From: Salinivirgaceae bacterium
GTDB lineage: Bacteria; Bacteroidota; Bacteroidia; Bacteroidales; Salinivirgaceae
Length of the DNA: 59,644 nucleotides
Direction of reading: 5' to 3'
NCBI GenBank assembly: GCA_028709085.1
Contig: JAQVXQ010000002.1
Coordinates: 1 to 59,644 of the forward strand
The stretch's first letter is position 1. Every line of letters begins with the position of its first letter. The position numbers and the translations under genes are program-made. Under the pieces are notes generated by a model that made no database searches, had not been told where the DNA came from, and was given only the letters and a program-made list of their open reading frames with translations. Below, one piece after another: positions 8,724-17,820 of this stretch.

Positions 8724-11003
8724 GTGAAAAGAATTATAATTTTCATATATCTAATTTCTATTAGTGCATTTAGCGTTGGTCAACAATGGAGAGAAATTAA
8801 TGATCTCGATAATGAAGCTACAATGTATATGTATGAACATCAGTATTTAAAATCGGCCGAGCTATTTGAAATAGCATTATCGAAACTTCCACAAAGCGAT
8901 AATTTTAAATACAAGGCAGGGTTATCTTATTACAAATCCATCGATAGTATTAATCGAGCAATTTCTTATTTTGAAGAGGCATCTAAAAACATGGCCACAG
9001 CAGGATTATACAACTATAATTCTGTTAAAGAGTTACGAGCTCCCATTGATGTGTTGTTCTTTTTAGCACGTTCCTACCAAGCTATAGGAAAATATCAAAA
9101 AGCCGAAGCTGTATTTCACGATTTCAAATCCAAAACTTTTGAAGAAGATGAGTTAAAACTCATGGCCGATCAGCAAATTAGGAATATGAAATTTGCCGAA
9201 TTAAGTAAGAAAAACCCCATAAATGTTAAATTTGAATCTATTGGAGATCATATAAATAATGAACTGCCAAATTATAATGCCGTTTTTTCCGGCGACGGAT
9301 ATACCATGGCATACACATCGTCAACCGATGATGGATTAAAAGTTTTTATTGCTCTGAAAGTAAAAAGTGGATGGGGCAATCCAAAAGATATAACCTGGGA
9401 TATTGGCAGTGGATATTTAAAAACCGCATGGCTCTCTTATGACGGTAAAACACTCTATCTTATTGAAGATAATATGCAACAATTGATTATGGTTTCGCAT
9501 TTTGAAAATGGAGTGTGGGGAGTGGCAAAAAAAATGAAGAAACCCATTAATGGCAGAGGGAACCAAGCGAGTGTTACAGTGACTAATGATGGACAAAAAA
9601 TTTATTTCACTAGCAATTGCGAAGGTGGAGTAGGTGGATATGATATTTATTTTAGCAAGAAAAACGTTAAGGGTAAATGGGATGAGCCCGTAAACATGGG
9701 CCCATTTATAAACACCCCATTAAATGAGGAGTTCGTTGCGCTCTCGCCTTCGGAAAATAAACTTTATTTTAGTTCCGAAGGGTATGAAAATATTGGTGGC
9801 AGCGATATCTTTGAATGGGAAATTGGATCCGAAGATGGCCCCCAAAATATAGGATTCCCAATTAATAATGCCTTTAATAATATTTTCTTTCACCCCATAG
9901 ATGAAAACACGGCCGTATTTAATGATATAAGATCTGAGGGGAAAGGACAGTTGGATATTTACAAGGCTACATTTGAACGGTCATATAAATTAATAAGTGA
10001 GGTGTTTATTAATAAGGATTCAAATTTATTGGTCGATATTGCAGTGAAAAACGATTCTGATTCAACATTCCTTTTACAATTGGACCAAAATTCTTCGGGG
10101 AGAATAAATATTGGCAGTGTACCAGCTGGGAATTACACCATTACGTTCACAGGAAATGAAATTTCTCCACATGTTGAAAAAATATCCATTGAAGAATCCA
10201 ACCCTAAGAGTGATATTGTGTTTTTTGTCAATTTGCAAAGTAATAAACCCATTGAGGAGCTTATTGCAGAGGTTGAAAAGGAATCCGAAATCGTGAATAC
10301 ATCTTTTGTAATTACGCCTGCTGAACAAGAACCAACAATTACTCAGGTGTCAGAAGTTAAAATGTCAGAATCCATTGAAGTTAAAGCAGCCGTGCCTGAG
10401 AAAAAACCAATGTCTGTGGTTCAGACTGTTGTTGAGGAAAAATCAACTATTTATAAGGCAGATAAAACGCCAGAGCCTAAAAAGTCCGACGTCTATGTCG
10501 AACGAACGAAACATGAGAATAGCAATGCTGTTGCAACTCCCAAAATATCAATTCCAAAGCAAAGCAAGAATGCTACTGGAACCTACACCATCCAATTTAT
10601 GGCGCTTGATCTCCCCATTTCATTGCAAGAAGTTACACATATGGGAAATGTTCATATTTTTGCTTGCCCCGAAGGACTTTATCGATATACTACGGGTTTA
10701 TTTGAAAGTAAAGAGTCGGCATTCGAGATGTTAAGGAATGTCCAGGTCTCTTATCCACAGGCTTTTATATGCACTATTCCTTTAAAAGGGAAATATGTTA
10801 TTCAATGTTTGGCACTGAAAAAGCCAAAAGAGATTTTAAATGTTATTGAAGAACGTATCGATATTAGCATGATGCATGGAGCCGATGATTATTACCGATA
10901 TTTTATTGGCGGTTTCGAAACAATTGAGAAAGCGAAATTGGAACTTTCCAAAGTTCATGAAAAGGGTTATTTCAGTGCCTATGTTCGCCAAATCCCCAAA
11001 TAA
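8724..11003 (+). CDS. PorE-like TPR/PD40 protein ending in two SPOR-like repeats
   Basis: A 759-residue exported protein that starts with GTG and a signal peptide (residues 1-19). Order of parts: TPR-like helices (about 20-150), a PD40/WD40-like propeller (about 165-395; YTMAYTSSTDDG, KIYFTSNCEGGVGGYDIY, KLYFSSEGYENIGGSDIFE), a carboxypeptidase-regulatory-like sheet (about 410-490; GSVPAGNYTITF), a Lys/Glu/Pro-rich linker (about 500-610), and two SPOR-like repeats (YTIQFMALDLP at about 620 and YVIQCLALKKP at about 690, each followed by YRY..G.FE). The first three parts match PorE, a periplasmic T9SS component, but PorE ends in an OmpA-type peptidoglycan-binding domain that is not here. A peptidoglycan-binding scaffold role is inferred. 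Confidence 0.78.
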   Translation: MKRIIIFIYLISISAFSVGQQWREINDLDNEATMYMYEHQYLKSAELFEIALSKLPQSDNFKYKAGLSYYKSIDSINRAISYFEEASKNMATAGLYNYNSVKELRAPIDVLFFLARSYQAIGKYQKAEAVFHDFKSKTFEEDELKLMADQQIRNMKFAELSKKNPINVKFESIGDHINNELPNYNAVFSGDGYTMAYTSSTDDGLKVFIALKVKSGWGNPKDITWDIGSGYLKTAWLSYDGKTLYLIEDNMQQLIMVSHFENGVWGVAKKMKKPINGRGNQASVTVTNDGQKIYFTSNCEGGVGGYDIYFSKKNVKGKWDEPVNMGPFINTPLNEEFVALSPSENKLYFSSEGYENIGGSDIFEWEIGSEDGPQNIGFPINNAFNNIFFHPIDENTAVFNDIRSEGKGQLDIYKATFERSYKLISEVFINKDSNLLVDIAVKNDSDSTFLLQLDQNSSGRINIGSVPAGNYTITFTGNEISPHVEKISIEESNPKSDIVFFVNLQSNKPIEELIAEVEKESEIVNTSFVITPAEQEPTITQVSEVKMSESIEVKAAVPEKKPMSVVQTVVEEKSTIYKADKTPEPKKSDVYVERTKHENSNAVATPKISIPKQSKNATGTYTIQFMALDLPISLQEVTHMGNVHIFACPEGLYRYTTGLFESKESAFEMLRNVQVSYPQAFICTIPLKGKYVIQCLALKKPKEILNVIEERIDISMMHGADDYYRYFIGGFETIEKAKLELSKVHEKGYFSAYVRQIPK

Positions 11004-11019
11004 TTTAATCAATTTGTAT

Positions 11020-11027
11020 TATATTTG
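11020..11027 (+). promoter_or_regulatory. Candidate -7 element for the FemAB-like gene
   Basis: TATATTTG matches TAnnTTTG exactly, 38 bases before the TTG start at 11066. No good -33 element is seen at the expected distance. It suggests the FemAB-like gene can be transcribed separately from the PorE-like gene. Confidence 0.3.
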
Positions 11028-11065
11028 TTCTTTCTAAAATTGTTGTATCCTTTAAATTTCATTTT

Positions 11066-11971
11066 TTGCAAAGCTCTCAACTATTAGCACGCCATCAAAT
11101 TGACGATCAGGTATGGGATCAGACTATAACTGACTCTATAAATCGACGTATTTATGGGTATACCTGGTATCTTGATGCAGTTACCGATGGGAAATGGAGT
11201 GCGCTGATTATCGGAAATTATGATTTTATAATGCCATTAGTGCATCGTTCGAAATGCGGAATATCCTACATTTACCAGCCTTTTATTACTCAACAACTGG
11301 GAGTTTTTGGGCTCCAACAATGTACAGGGAAGGTGCTCGGTTTATTTTTGAAATCGATACCATGGAAATATCACATTGTTGATATGAATATTATGGAGTG
11401 CAAAAATTCAATTTCCAGATTTTTTATTCAAAAACGTCAGAACCATATCATCGATTTGAGCCCATCGTATCAGGCTATTTCAAAAAACTACAATAGAAAT
11501 ACGCGTAGAAATATCAAGAGTGCCACCGATGCATCGTTAACCATTAATTTAGGAATTGATACACAGCAGTTTATCGATTTCCAGAGCCAATGGGAACCAG
11601 GCGATTTTACCGCACCCAACCGACACCATGTTGAGCAGCTTGTAACTGCAGCTACGGGAAATGCCGATGTTATTGTTGGAGGAGTTTTTGACGGAAGTGA
11701 ATTAGTAGCAACTGGTTTGTTTATTATTGATAATCAGAGAGTTTGGTTTTTATTGTGTGCTTCCAATGAGAAAGGGAAGGATAAAAAAGCCATGTTTTTT
11801 TTAATTGACCATATCCTACAACGTTATGCTACCAATGCATTGATTTTTGATTTTACGGGCTCTAATATCCCATCCATTATTCAACGAAATCATGGTTTTG
11901 GAGCTGTTATTGAAAATTTTTATTATATCCGTCGAAAGTCACTATTAAGTAAAATCAAATCGCTTTTGTAA
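11066..11971 (+). CDS. FemAB/GNAT-superfamily acyltransferase-like protein
   Basis: A 301-residue cytoplasmic protein. The N-terminal block IYGYTWYLDAV, the MPLVHRSKCGISYIYQPF block and the TQQLGVF motif are typical of a Bacteroidota group related to FemAB/GNAT acyltransferases. The central section YNRNTRRNIKSA and the C-terminal section LVATGLFIIDNQRVWFLLCASN followed by LIFDFTGSNIPSI fit the acetyltransferase fold. The substrate is unknown; relatives transfer amino acids or acyl groups onto cell-wall precursors or other small molecules. The start at a TTG is uncertain because no ATG lies nearby in frame. It is convergent with kdsA and separated from it by a strong terminator. Confidence 0.65.
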   Translation: MQSSQLLARHQIDDQVWDQTITDSINRRIYGYTWYLDAVTDGKWSALIIGNYDFIMPLVHRSKCGISYIYQPFITQQLGVFGLQQCTGKVLGLFLKSIPWKYHIVDMNIMECKNSISRFFIQKRQNHIIDLSPSYQAISKNYNRNTRRNIKSATDASLTINLGIDTQQFIDFQSQWEPGDFTAPNRHHVEQLVTAATGNADVIVGGVFDGSELVATGLFIIDNQRVWFLLCASNEKGKDKKAMFFLIDHILQRYATNALIFDFTGSNIPSIIQRNHGFGAVIENFYYIRRKSLLSKIKSLL

Positions 11972-11988
11972 ACTTCACTTATAAATAT

Positions 11989-12028
11989 AAAAGTTGTGTT
12001 CTATAAGCATTGTTAGAACACAACTTTT
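11989..12028. terminator. Bidirectional terminator between FemAB-like gene and kdsA
   Basis: A perfect 14-base stem, AAAAGTTGTGTTCT (11989-12002) and AGAACACAACTTTT (12015-12028), with a 12-base loop. A-runs on one side and T-runs on the other make it a Rho-independent terminator in both directions between convergent genes. Confidence 0.9.
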
Positions 12029-12047
12029 CCTATTTTGAAAATATCTT

Positions 12048-12866
12048 TTAAAACTTGTTAACCACATTTCTGATGGCAACCAAACGGGTTAACATGTCAT
12101 TTATCAGATCAAGTCTTAACATGTTTGCACCATCACTTTTGGCTATTTTAGGATCCGGGTGTGTTTCAATAAACAAACCATTGGTACCAACAGCTACGGC
12201 TGCCCGGGCAATGGTTTCAATTAAATCGGGACGTCCACCAGTTACGCCGCTTGAAGTGTTTGGTTGTTGCAAGGAGTGCGTTACATCAACAATTACAGGG
12301 AATCCCAACGCTTGCATTGTTGGGATACTTCGCATATCAACAATTAAATCATGGTATCCAAAGGAGGAGCCTCTTTCGGTGAACATGATTTGGCGATTCC
12401 CAGCATCAATAATTTTTTGCGCTGCAAATTGCATGGCTTCTGGAGCTAAAAATTGTCCTTTTTTAATATTTACCATTTTATGTGTTTGTGCTGCCGCAAC
12501 TAAAATATCGGTCTGACGACATAAAAAAGCAGGAATTTGCAGAATATCAGCCACTTGTGCCGCCATTTTTGCCTCCTCGGGGAGATGAATGTCGGTTACA
12601 ATGGGGAGTTCGAGTTCCTTTTTTACTTTTTCTAAAATTTTAAGAGCCTCCTGATCGCCCAAACCCATAAAGCTGTCCATTCTCGATCGATTTGCTTTTC
12701 GATACGATGATTTGAAAACAAACGGAATCTTAAGATTGTCGGATATTTTCTTTAAGTATTCGGCTGTTTTCATCGTTATGTCGAGACTTTCAACAACACA
12801 AGGACCAGCTAGAAGAAAGAAATTATTCTCTTTTAGATGTTTAACATTCGGAATTGTATTGAGCAT
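12048..12866 (-). CDS. kdsA: 3-deoxy-8-phosphooctulonate (Kdo-8-P) synthase, metal-dependent class
   Basis: Condenses phosphoenolpyruvate with arabinose 5-phosphate to give Kdo-8-phosphate for the LPS inner core. The 272-residue length is normal. Diagnostic blocks: LLAGPCVVES (residues 18-27), FVFKSSYRKANRSR, LQIPAFLCRQTDILVAAA, KGQFLAP, TERGSSFGY, DVTHSLQQP and ETHPDP. The Cys at residue 23 in GPC, where E. coli KdsA has Asn, together with the His in THS, the Glu in ETHP and the Asp in SDGA, are the four metal ligands of the Aquifex-type metal-dependent class. It lies 21 bases downstream of a glycosyltransferase gene, suggesting an operon for surface glycan synthesis. Confidence 0.95.
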   Translation of the reverse strand: MLNTIPNVKHLKENNFFLLAGPCVVESLDITMKTAEYLKKISDNLKIPFVFKSSYRKANRSRMDSFMGLGDQEALKILEKVKKELELPIVTDIHLPEEAKMAAQVADILQIPAFLCRQTDILVAAAQTHKMVNIKKGQFLAPEAMQFAAQKIIDAGNRQIMFTERGSSFGYHDLIVDMRSIPTMQALGFPVIVDVTHSLQQPNTSSGVTGGRPDLIETIARAAVAVGTNGLFIETHPDPKIAKSDGANMLRLDLINDMLTRLVAIRNVVNKF

Positions 12867-12887
12867 GTTTTATTATTGTTTTAGATT

Positions 12888-13796
12888 TTATACCGATTTT
12901 ATTTCACGAAGAGCTTGCAGCGTGAGCCCTAATTTGTAAAAATCGAACAGACGCATTTTAGGATCGTTGCTGTGTAGATTTTTCTCGATATTGTTGCGCA
13001 TTAGATTGAAACAGAGTAGGGTAAGTCCGCGAATTCCAAATTTATTGAATTTTTGAGTTGTTTTAAGCAATCGAACTGTTGAGGCAAAATCCGACGGATA
13101 ATCAAGCCTGCGCCAAAGTGCCACTAAATTTTCGATGCCTACTTTTGTTTTGAACAGAAACTCTTTAGATGTTTCAATTCCGCCGTGCATTAACGCATTA
13201 TCGATATGAATAATAGGATAACGAAGTTTACGAATTTGATACCCAAATTTTGTATCCTCATGACCATATCCAACAATTTGTTCGTCAAAGGGATTGTCAA
13301 TCATTAACTGCTTGGGAATAAGTACATTCCCTGTCATAAATGATCGATATGGGTATATTTGACGTTGGTCGGCTGGAATACTCTCTCTCAGATGCCCATA
13401 TTTCCAACGAAGCGCAAACGACGATCCCGGAAGCTCTTTTTGATAGGCAATTCCGCCTACAATAACACTTTCATTGCGATGTAGATTGTAATACTTTTGC
13501 AAATAATCACTGTTGATCACTTGCATATCACCATCCATAAACAAAATTGCGGTTCCTTCGCTCTCTAAAGCAAGTTTATTGCGGATGGCCGCTCTGCCAA
13601 TATTTCTTTGTAACTCGTTGTAGATAACATGTTTGAAACCGGCAACAATTCGGTTCTCTTTTCTGTAATCCAGATGAGAACGATCATCGTAAACACGGAT
13701 CTCTACATCTAAATTATCGTCAACCGCTTGTTTGGATAAATTGGAAACTAAGTCTCGAATGTCGGTATTGAAAACAGGAATACAAACTGAAAGCAT
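12888..13796 (-). CDS. Family 2 glycosyltransferase
   Basis: A 302-residue GT-A fold transferase. The N-terminal MLSVCIPVFN nucleotide-sugar motif, the DDRS block at about residue 38, the metal-binding DGDM (about residues 86-89) and GYGHEDTKFGYQ (about 175-186, containing the ED acceptor-side motif) are all visible. The C-terminal third is helical. There is no signal peptide or membrane segment, so it is cytoplasmic or peripheral to the inner membrane. It is the first gene of a pair with kdsA (21-base gap), so a role in LPS core or O-chain assembly is a fair inference; donor and acceptor sugars cannot be told. Confidence 0.87.
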   Translation of the reverse strand: MLSVCIPVFNTDIRDLVSNLSKQAVDDNLDVEIRVYDDRSHLDYRKENRIVAGFKHVIYNELQRNIGRAAIRNKLALESEGTAILFMDGDMQVINSDYLQKYYNLHRNESVIVGGIAYQKELPGSSFALRWKYGHLRESIPADQRQIYPYRSFMTGNVLIPKQLMIDNPFDEQIVGYGHEDTKFGYQIRKLRYPIIHIDNALMHGGIETSKEFLFKTKVGIENLVALWRRLDYPSDFASTVRLLKTTQKFNKFGIRGLTLLCFNLMRNNIEKNLHSNDPKMRLFDFYKLGLTLQALREIKSV

Positions 13797-13999
13797 ATCT
13801 CATATTTTTTACTAAAGTAGCAAGATTTTTCTTAAGATTGGATAAATTGATCATTAAATATGGAGACGAATTTTAATCTGTTCATTAATAATGAGTTGAG
13901 TGACACTCAATAAGGTATTGGAAATTGCTTTACGGAAAAGTCAAGCCCTAATTGTGATTGGTAATCAGTGATAAATGAAAATACCCGGTTTTTTTATTT

Positions 14000-14031
14000 C
14001 AACATTTCAATAACGCAACATTTCAATAACG
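14000..14031 (+). repeat. 16-bp tandem repeat with recurring CATTTCAA
   Basis: CAACATTTCAATAACG occurs twice in tandem (14000-14015, 14016-14031) and a third, degenerate start (CCCCATTTCAAG) follows. The core CATTTCAA appears at 14003, 14019, 14035 and again at 14101 just after the pcm -7 box. Confidence 0.8.
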
Positions 14032-14068
14032 CCCCATTTCAAGAAAAATGCCGAGAACTTTACATGAA

Positions 14069-14100
14069 TTGTTTTACCGATAACAATTTTATTAACTTCG
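14069..14100 (+). promoter_or_regulatory. Candidate promoter of pcm
   Basis: TTG at 14069-14071 and TAACTTCG at 14093-14100 are separated by 21 bases, close to the Bacteroidota layout TTTG/TAnnTTTG with one substitution in the -7 element. The pcm ATG follows 21 bases later. Confidence 0.4.
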
Positions 14101-14121
14101 CATTTCAAAAATAGTTTTCCC

Positions 14122-14766
14122 ATGATTCACGACGATTTTCGATTTAAAGGTCAACGTTTACAGCTTGTGCGGTCGCTGCAACAAAAAGGAATTACCGATA
14201 AAAATGTTTTAGAGGCAATTCATGCTGTGCCACGACACGCTTTTTTTGATGTTGCATTGATTGATTATGCCTATGTCGATAAAGCGTACCCCATTGCGGC
14301 TGGACAGACTATAAGTCAGCCTTATACGGTGGCATTTCAGTCTCAATTGTTAGAAATTGAGAAAGGAGATAAGGTTTTGGAAATTGGAACCGGTTCGGGA
14401 TATCAAGCGGCTATATTGGCGAAAATGGGAGCTAGGGTCTATTCCATTGAACGACAGCGCGATTTGTTTAAAAAGTCGGAACGAATTTTTCTTCAACTTG
14501 GCTACAATGTGAAAACTTTTTATGGAGATGGTTATAAGGGCAAACCTACCTATGGACCATTTAAAAAGATTATTGTTACCTGTGGTGCGCCTTTTTTACC
14601 GGATGCGCTGAAGTCGCAAGTCGAAATCGGAGGATGCATTGTTATTCCAGTGGATAATGGAGCGTCACAAATAATGAAACGATTTATTCGACTATCCGAA
14701 GATGAGTATAAAGAAGAGGATCATGGTGCATTCTCTTTTGTTCCAATGATTGATGGAATAGAATAA
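14122..14766 (+). CDS. pcm: Protein-L-isoaspartate O-methyltransferase
   Basis: Methylates L-isoaspartyl residues in damaged proteins using S-adenosylmethionine, starting their repair, normally in the cytoplasm. At 214 residues it is of normal length. Visible blocks: VPRHAFF (near 36-42), the substrate loop GQTISQPYTVAFQ (near 66-78), SAM motif I VLEIGTGSGYQAAIL (near 84-98), the acidic end of motif I strand 2 YSIERQ, and GDGYKG. It is flanked by its own promoter and a terminator, so it is probably monocistronic. Confidence 0.93.
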   Translation: MIHDDFRFKGQRLQLVRSLQQKGITDKNVLEAIHAVPRHAFFDVALIDYAYVDKAYPIAAGQTISQPYTVAFQSQLLEIEKGDKVLEIGTGSGYQAAILAKMGARVYSIERQRDLFKKSERIFLQLGYNVKTFYGDGYKGKPTYGPFKKIIVTCGAPFLPDALKSQVEIGGCIVIPVDNGASQIMKRFIRLSEDEYKEEDHGAFSFVPMIDGIE

Positions 14767-15225
14767 GAAACAAACGAGTTGCAGAATTATATATCCTGAT
14801 ATTCAATCAATTATAGGTTTTTTTTCTTCTTTAGATCCGATGCGTATCAATGGAAAATATTGCTATAGCTTGGTTTTAAATTCCACGGAATGCGCCATAA
14901 TCGAAAAGCGTTATATGGTCTCCTTACGGCAGGTTACGCCATTTTTTATTAGCCATCTTTCTCGATATTCATCCCCAAAATAGCATTTATAGTTCATCAA
15001 AAATCAGATTAATTGGGCATTCTACAATTCAAAGTATTTGATTATAGGCATAGTCCAATGCTTCTTTTATGCTCCTATGAGGAGGAACTTTGACAGCGTA
15101 TTTAAAAAGCCCTAAGTAATTGTTAAATAACAATTTAGGGCTTTTTATAGAAATTGCAATAGTAAGTCTTAACAGCGTTCTATTTCAAGTTTCACATCGA
15201 ACCTTAAAAGGAGGAAGCTGAAAAA
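14767..15225. other. Convergent intergenic region, 459 bp
   Basis: Lies between pcm and the T9SS cargo gene, which converge. Apart from the terminator at 15104-15146 I see no gene or repeat. A short hairpin CTCCT-ATG-AGGAG lies near 15072. Confidence 0.45.
15104..15146. terminator. Bidirectional terminator
   Basis: AAAAAGCCCTAA pairs with TTAGGGCTTTTT, extended by ATTGTT/AACAAT beyond a two-base bulge. The A-rich left side and T-rich right side suit termination from both the pcm side and the cargo-gene side. Confidence 0.88.
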
Positions 15226-17820
15226 TTAATTAACAATTAGTTTTTGTTGGGCGATGCCATGCTTTGTTTCTAAATGTAGGATATAAATACCAACCGTGAG
15301 TTTTCCGGATTGACTGTTGTAGGCGTTCCATTCGCACGTGTTTGCCCCTCCTTCGCTAAATCCGGATGCCAATGTTGCAGCTTGTTTCCCTTGAATATCA
15401 TACAATTTTAATGCGTATTCTTCAGAAGATGCCATGAAATATTCAATGGTTATTTTTTGATGGTTTGAAAGCACCGGATTCGGATATATAGAACGTAAGA
15501 TTCCAGAATTGACTGTTTGATAGGTTGTTGGGTCAATGCCTACAATTTGATCTAGATTTAGTTTGTATGCCGAATTTCCATAGGTTCCTGCTAAAAGAGT
15601 TCTTGTTGGACGATGAATTTTCATGTCGTAAATGGGAACATTAGGCATTCCCTGCATTAGGCTCGACCAACTTTCTCCTCCATTTTGGGTTATGAAAACA
15701 CCCACATCAGTACCAATAATCAGTCGATTTTGACTGTCAGGATCTGCTACAAGAACGTTTACCGGTAGTTCGGGTAGATTACCGCCAATGGAATTCCACG
15801 TTTGCCCAAGGTTTTCCGATTTATAAACGTAGGCGTGTGCTTCGTTCCAACGGAATCCCGATACGGTTGCATATATTGTATTGTTTTCAAATGGATCGAA
15901 GGCAACTCTGGTAACCCATCGATTTGGTATGCCTTCGGAAATGTCAACCCAACTATTGCCTCCATCGTTGGAAATGTGTACGCGACCGTCGTCGGATCCG
16001 GCAAGCAGATAATTTGGATTTAGTGCTGAAATCGCAAGTGTTGTAATGGTGCTAAAACCACTCGAAGTCAGATTCCTTGTTAAATCATCGCTGATTGGTG
16101 TCCAAGTGTCGCCTCTATTTGTTGTTTTCCATACTCGGTATGTGCCAAAGTAAAGGGTTTCGGGAGTGGTAGGGTGCATTACGTAAGGTGACGACCAGTT
16201 TGTTCGATCGTTATACCATGCTACAATGCTGGAGAAATAATCGCCTCCATCGTCGGAGCGGTGCAGTTGTCCATTTTGGTATTCGGCGTAGATAATATCG
16301 GAGTTTGTGTAGTCAACCATAGCTTGAAATCCATCGCCGCCCAGCATTACTTCCCAATCGTCGAGCGCTCCAGTAGCTGTACGAATAGAGCTATTGTCTT
16401 GCGTTCCGCCCACTAATCGATTTGGTTGCAAATAGTCAAAGTCGATGGAGTAGAACTGTGTTAACGGTAAATTATTGATTTTTGTCCACGACGTTCCAAA
16501 GTTAGTACTAGTGTATAATCCACCATCGTTTCCATTGATAATCAAGCCAGTAGTTGGGTTTATATACATTGCATGATGATCGACGTAGATTTCGTCCATA
16601 TTGTAATATCCGGCTAGTTGATCATAACTATTTCCTCCATTTGATGATGTGTAAAGATCAACACCCATCATATATATACGGTTGTCATTTGTTGGATCTA
16701 TGCGGATTTGCCCAAAATACCATCCAAAAGTGCTGTTCATTGAACTGATATTTTCGTCGTTTGTTTGTTGCCAATTTTCACCTCCATTGATAGTTTTATA
16801 TACTTTCGCATAAAGGTTGGAGCCATTTTTTACGTCGATAAAAGCATATACAATTTCAGAATTATTTTGGGCTATTGCCAAACCAATGCGTCCTTTCATT
16901 TCGCCATTGGGCAATCCTTCGGTGAGCAGTGTCCAGTTATTGCCACCATCCATTGTTTTGTAGATTCCCGAGGATGCGCCATGCGATCGTCGGTGGATTA
17001 AACCTCGTTGCCGTTCCCACATCGACGCATATAAAATATCGGGATTGGTAGGATGCTGAACGATATCGACCGCTGCTGTGGAGTCGTTAACAAAAAGTAC
17101 TTGTTCCCACTGTTCGCCACCATCGGTGCTGCGGTAAATTCCACGTGTTTCATTGGGTCCAAAAAGCGTTCCACAGGCTGCTGCATAAATCCGATTGCTG
17201 TTGCTATGATCAATTAAAACTCGACCAAAATAGGCCGATTGTTCTAAACCCAAATGTTGCCAGCTTTCACCACCATCGATGGTTTTGTAAATTCCATTTC
17301 CAATAAAACTTTGACTCGATGAGTTTGCTTCTCCAGTGCCAGCGTATAAAATGTCTGTATTGGAAGGATCAATGGCCAATGCGCCAATCGAAATTACAGG
17401 AACATCGGTAAAGACATGTTGCCAGTTTGCTCCAGCATCGGTTGTTTTGAAAATTCCTCCTGTGGCTGCACCAATGTACCACGTATCCGTAGAATTTGGA
17501 TCTACAACGATGTCGGTAATGCGGCCTCCAATGTTGGTTGGTCCGGCAGCTTCCCATTGTGCATTACGCAAAATGGTGCTTTTTTGTATTGTCTTAGTTT
17601 GTTGCAAAGCGTGCAAATAGTGCTCGTAACTGAAGGTTGCATTTGGATAGGTTTTTTGTTTCGAGAACCAATCGTTGGGCTTCATTTTTGGCTCTTTAGT
17701 TTGCGATATTTCTTGGAATAGCACCTTCTGCTCTTTTGTTTGATGACTCCATAGCATAAAAAAGAGCGCAATGGAACTAGTTACAAAAATCAAGTTTATT
17801 GATAATCGTTTTTTATTCAT
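15226..17820 (-). CDS. Large secreted Asp-box (sortilin/BNR-type) propeller protein with T9SS type A sorting domain
   Basis: An 864-residue protein with an N-terminal membrane-targeting stretch (residues 7-24). Residues from about 90 to 770 carry about twelve Asp-box-like motifs of the form S/T-x-D/N-x-G-x-x-W (TTDAGANWQ, TIDGGESWQ, STDGGEQWE, TMDGGNNWT, SNDGGNSWV, TQNGGESWS and others), as in BNR/Vps10-type beta-propellers. The last ~85 residues begin IYPNP and end GIYILHLETKHGIAQQKLIVN-like, the layout of the type A C-terminal signal recognised by T9SS. It is therefore expected to be exported across the outer membrane and either released or attached to the surface. The ligand or enzymatic activity is unknown. 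Confidence 0.88.
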   Translation of the reverse strand: MNKKRLSINLIFVTSSIALFFMLWSHQTKEQKVLFQEISQTKEPKMKPNDWFSKQKTYPNATFSYEHYLHALQQTKTIQKSTILRNAQWEAAGPTNIGGRITDIVVDPNSTDTWYIGAATGGIFKTTDAGANWQHVFTDVPVISIGALAIDPSNTDILYAGTGEANSSSQSFIGNGIYKTIDGGESWQHLGLEQSAYFGRVLIDHSNSNRIYAAACGTLFGPNETRGIYRSTDGGEQWEQVLFVNDSTAAVDIVQHPTNPDILYASMWERQRGLIHRRSHGASSGIYKTMDGGNNWTLLTEGLPNGEMKGRIGLAIAQNNSEIVYAFIDVKNGSNLYAKVYKTINGGENWQQTNDENISSMNSTFGWYFGQIRIDPTNDNRIYMMGVDLYTSSNGGNSYDQLAGYYNMDEIYVDHHAMYINPTTGLIINGNDGGLYTSTNFGTSWTKINNLPLTQFYSIDFDYLQPNRLVGGTQDNSSIRTATGALDDWEVMLGGDGFQAMVDYTNSDIIYAEYQNGQLHRSDDGGDYFSSIVAWYNDRTNWSSPYVMHPTTPETLYFGTYRVWKTTNRGDTWTPISDDLTRNLTSSGFSTITTLAISALNPNYLLAGSDDGRVHISNDGGNSWVDISEGIPNRWVTRVAFDPFENNTIYATVSGFRWNEAHAYVYKSENLGQTWNSIGGNLPELPVNVLVADPDSQNRLIIGTDVGVFITQNGGESWSSLMQGMPNVPIYDMKIHRPTRTLLAGTYGNSAYKLNLDQIVGIDPTTYQTVNSGILRSIYPNPVLSNHQKITIEYFMASSEEYALKLYDIQGKQAATLASGFSEGGANTCEWNAYNSQSGKLTVGIYILHLETKHGIAQQKLIVN

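Larger units (their letters stand above)
13797..14121. other. Divergent intergenic region, 325 bp
   Basis: Lies between the glycosyltransferase (minus) and pcm (plus). It contains the 16-base tandem repeat at 14000-14031 and a promoter for pcm at 14069-14100. I see no small gene. Confidence 0.5.

Noticed and set aside
12055..12516. 153-codon plus-strand reading frame antisense to kdsA
   Set aside because: Mirror of a strongly conserved coding sequence, with no features of its own.
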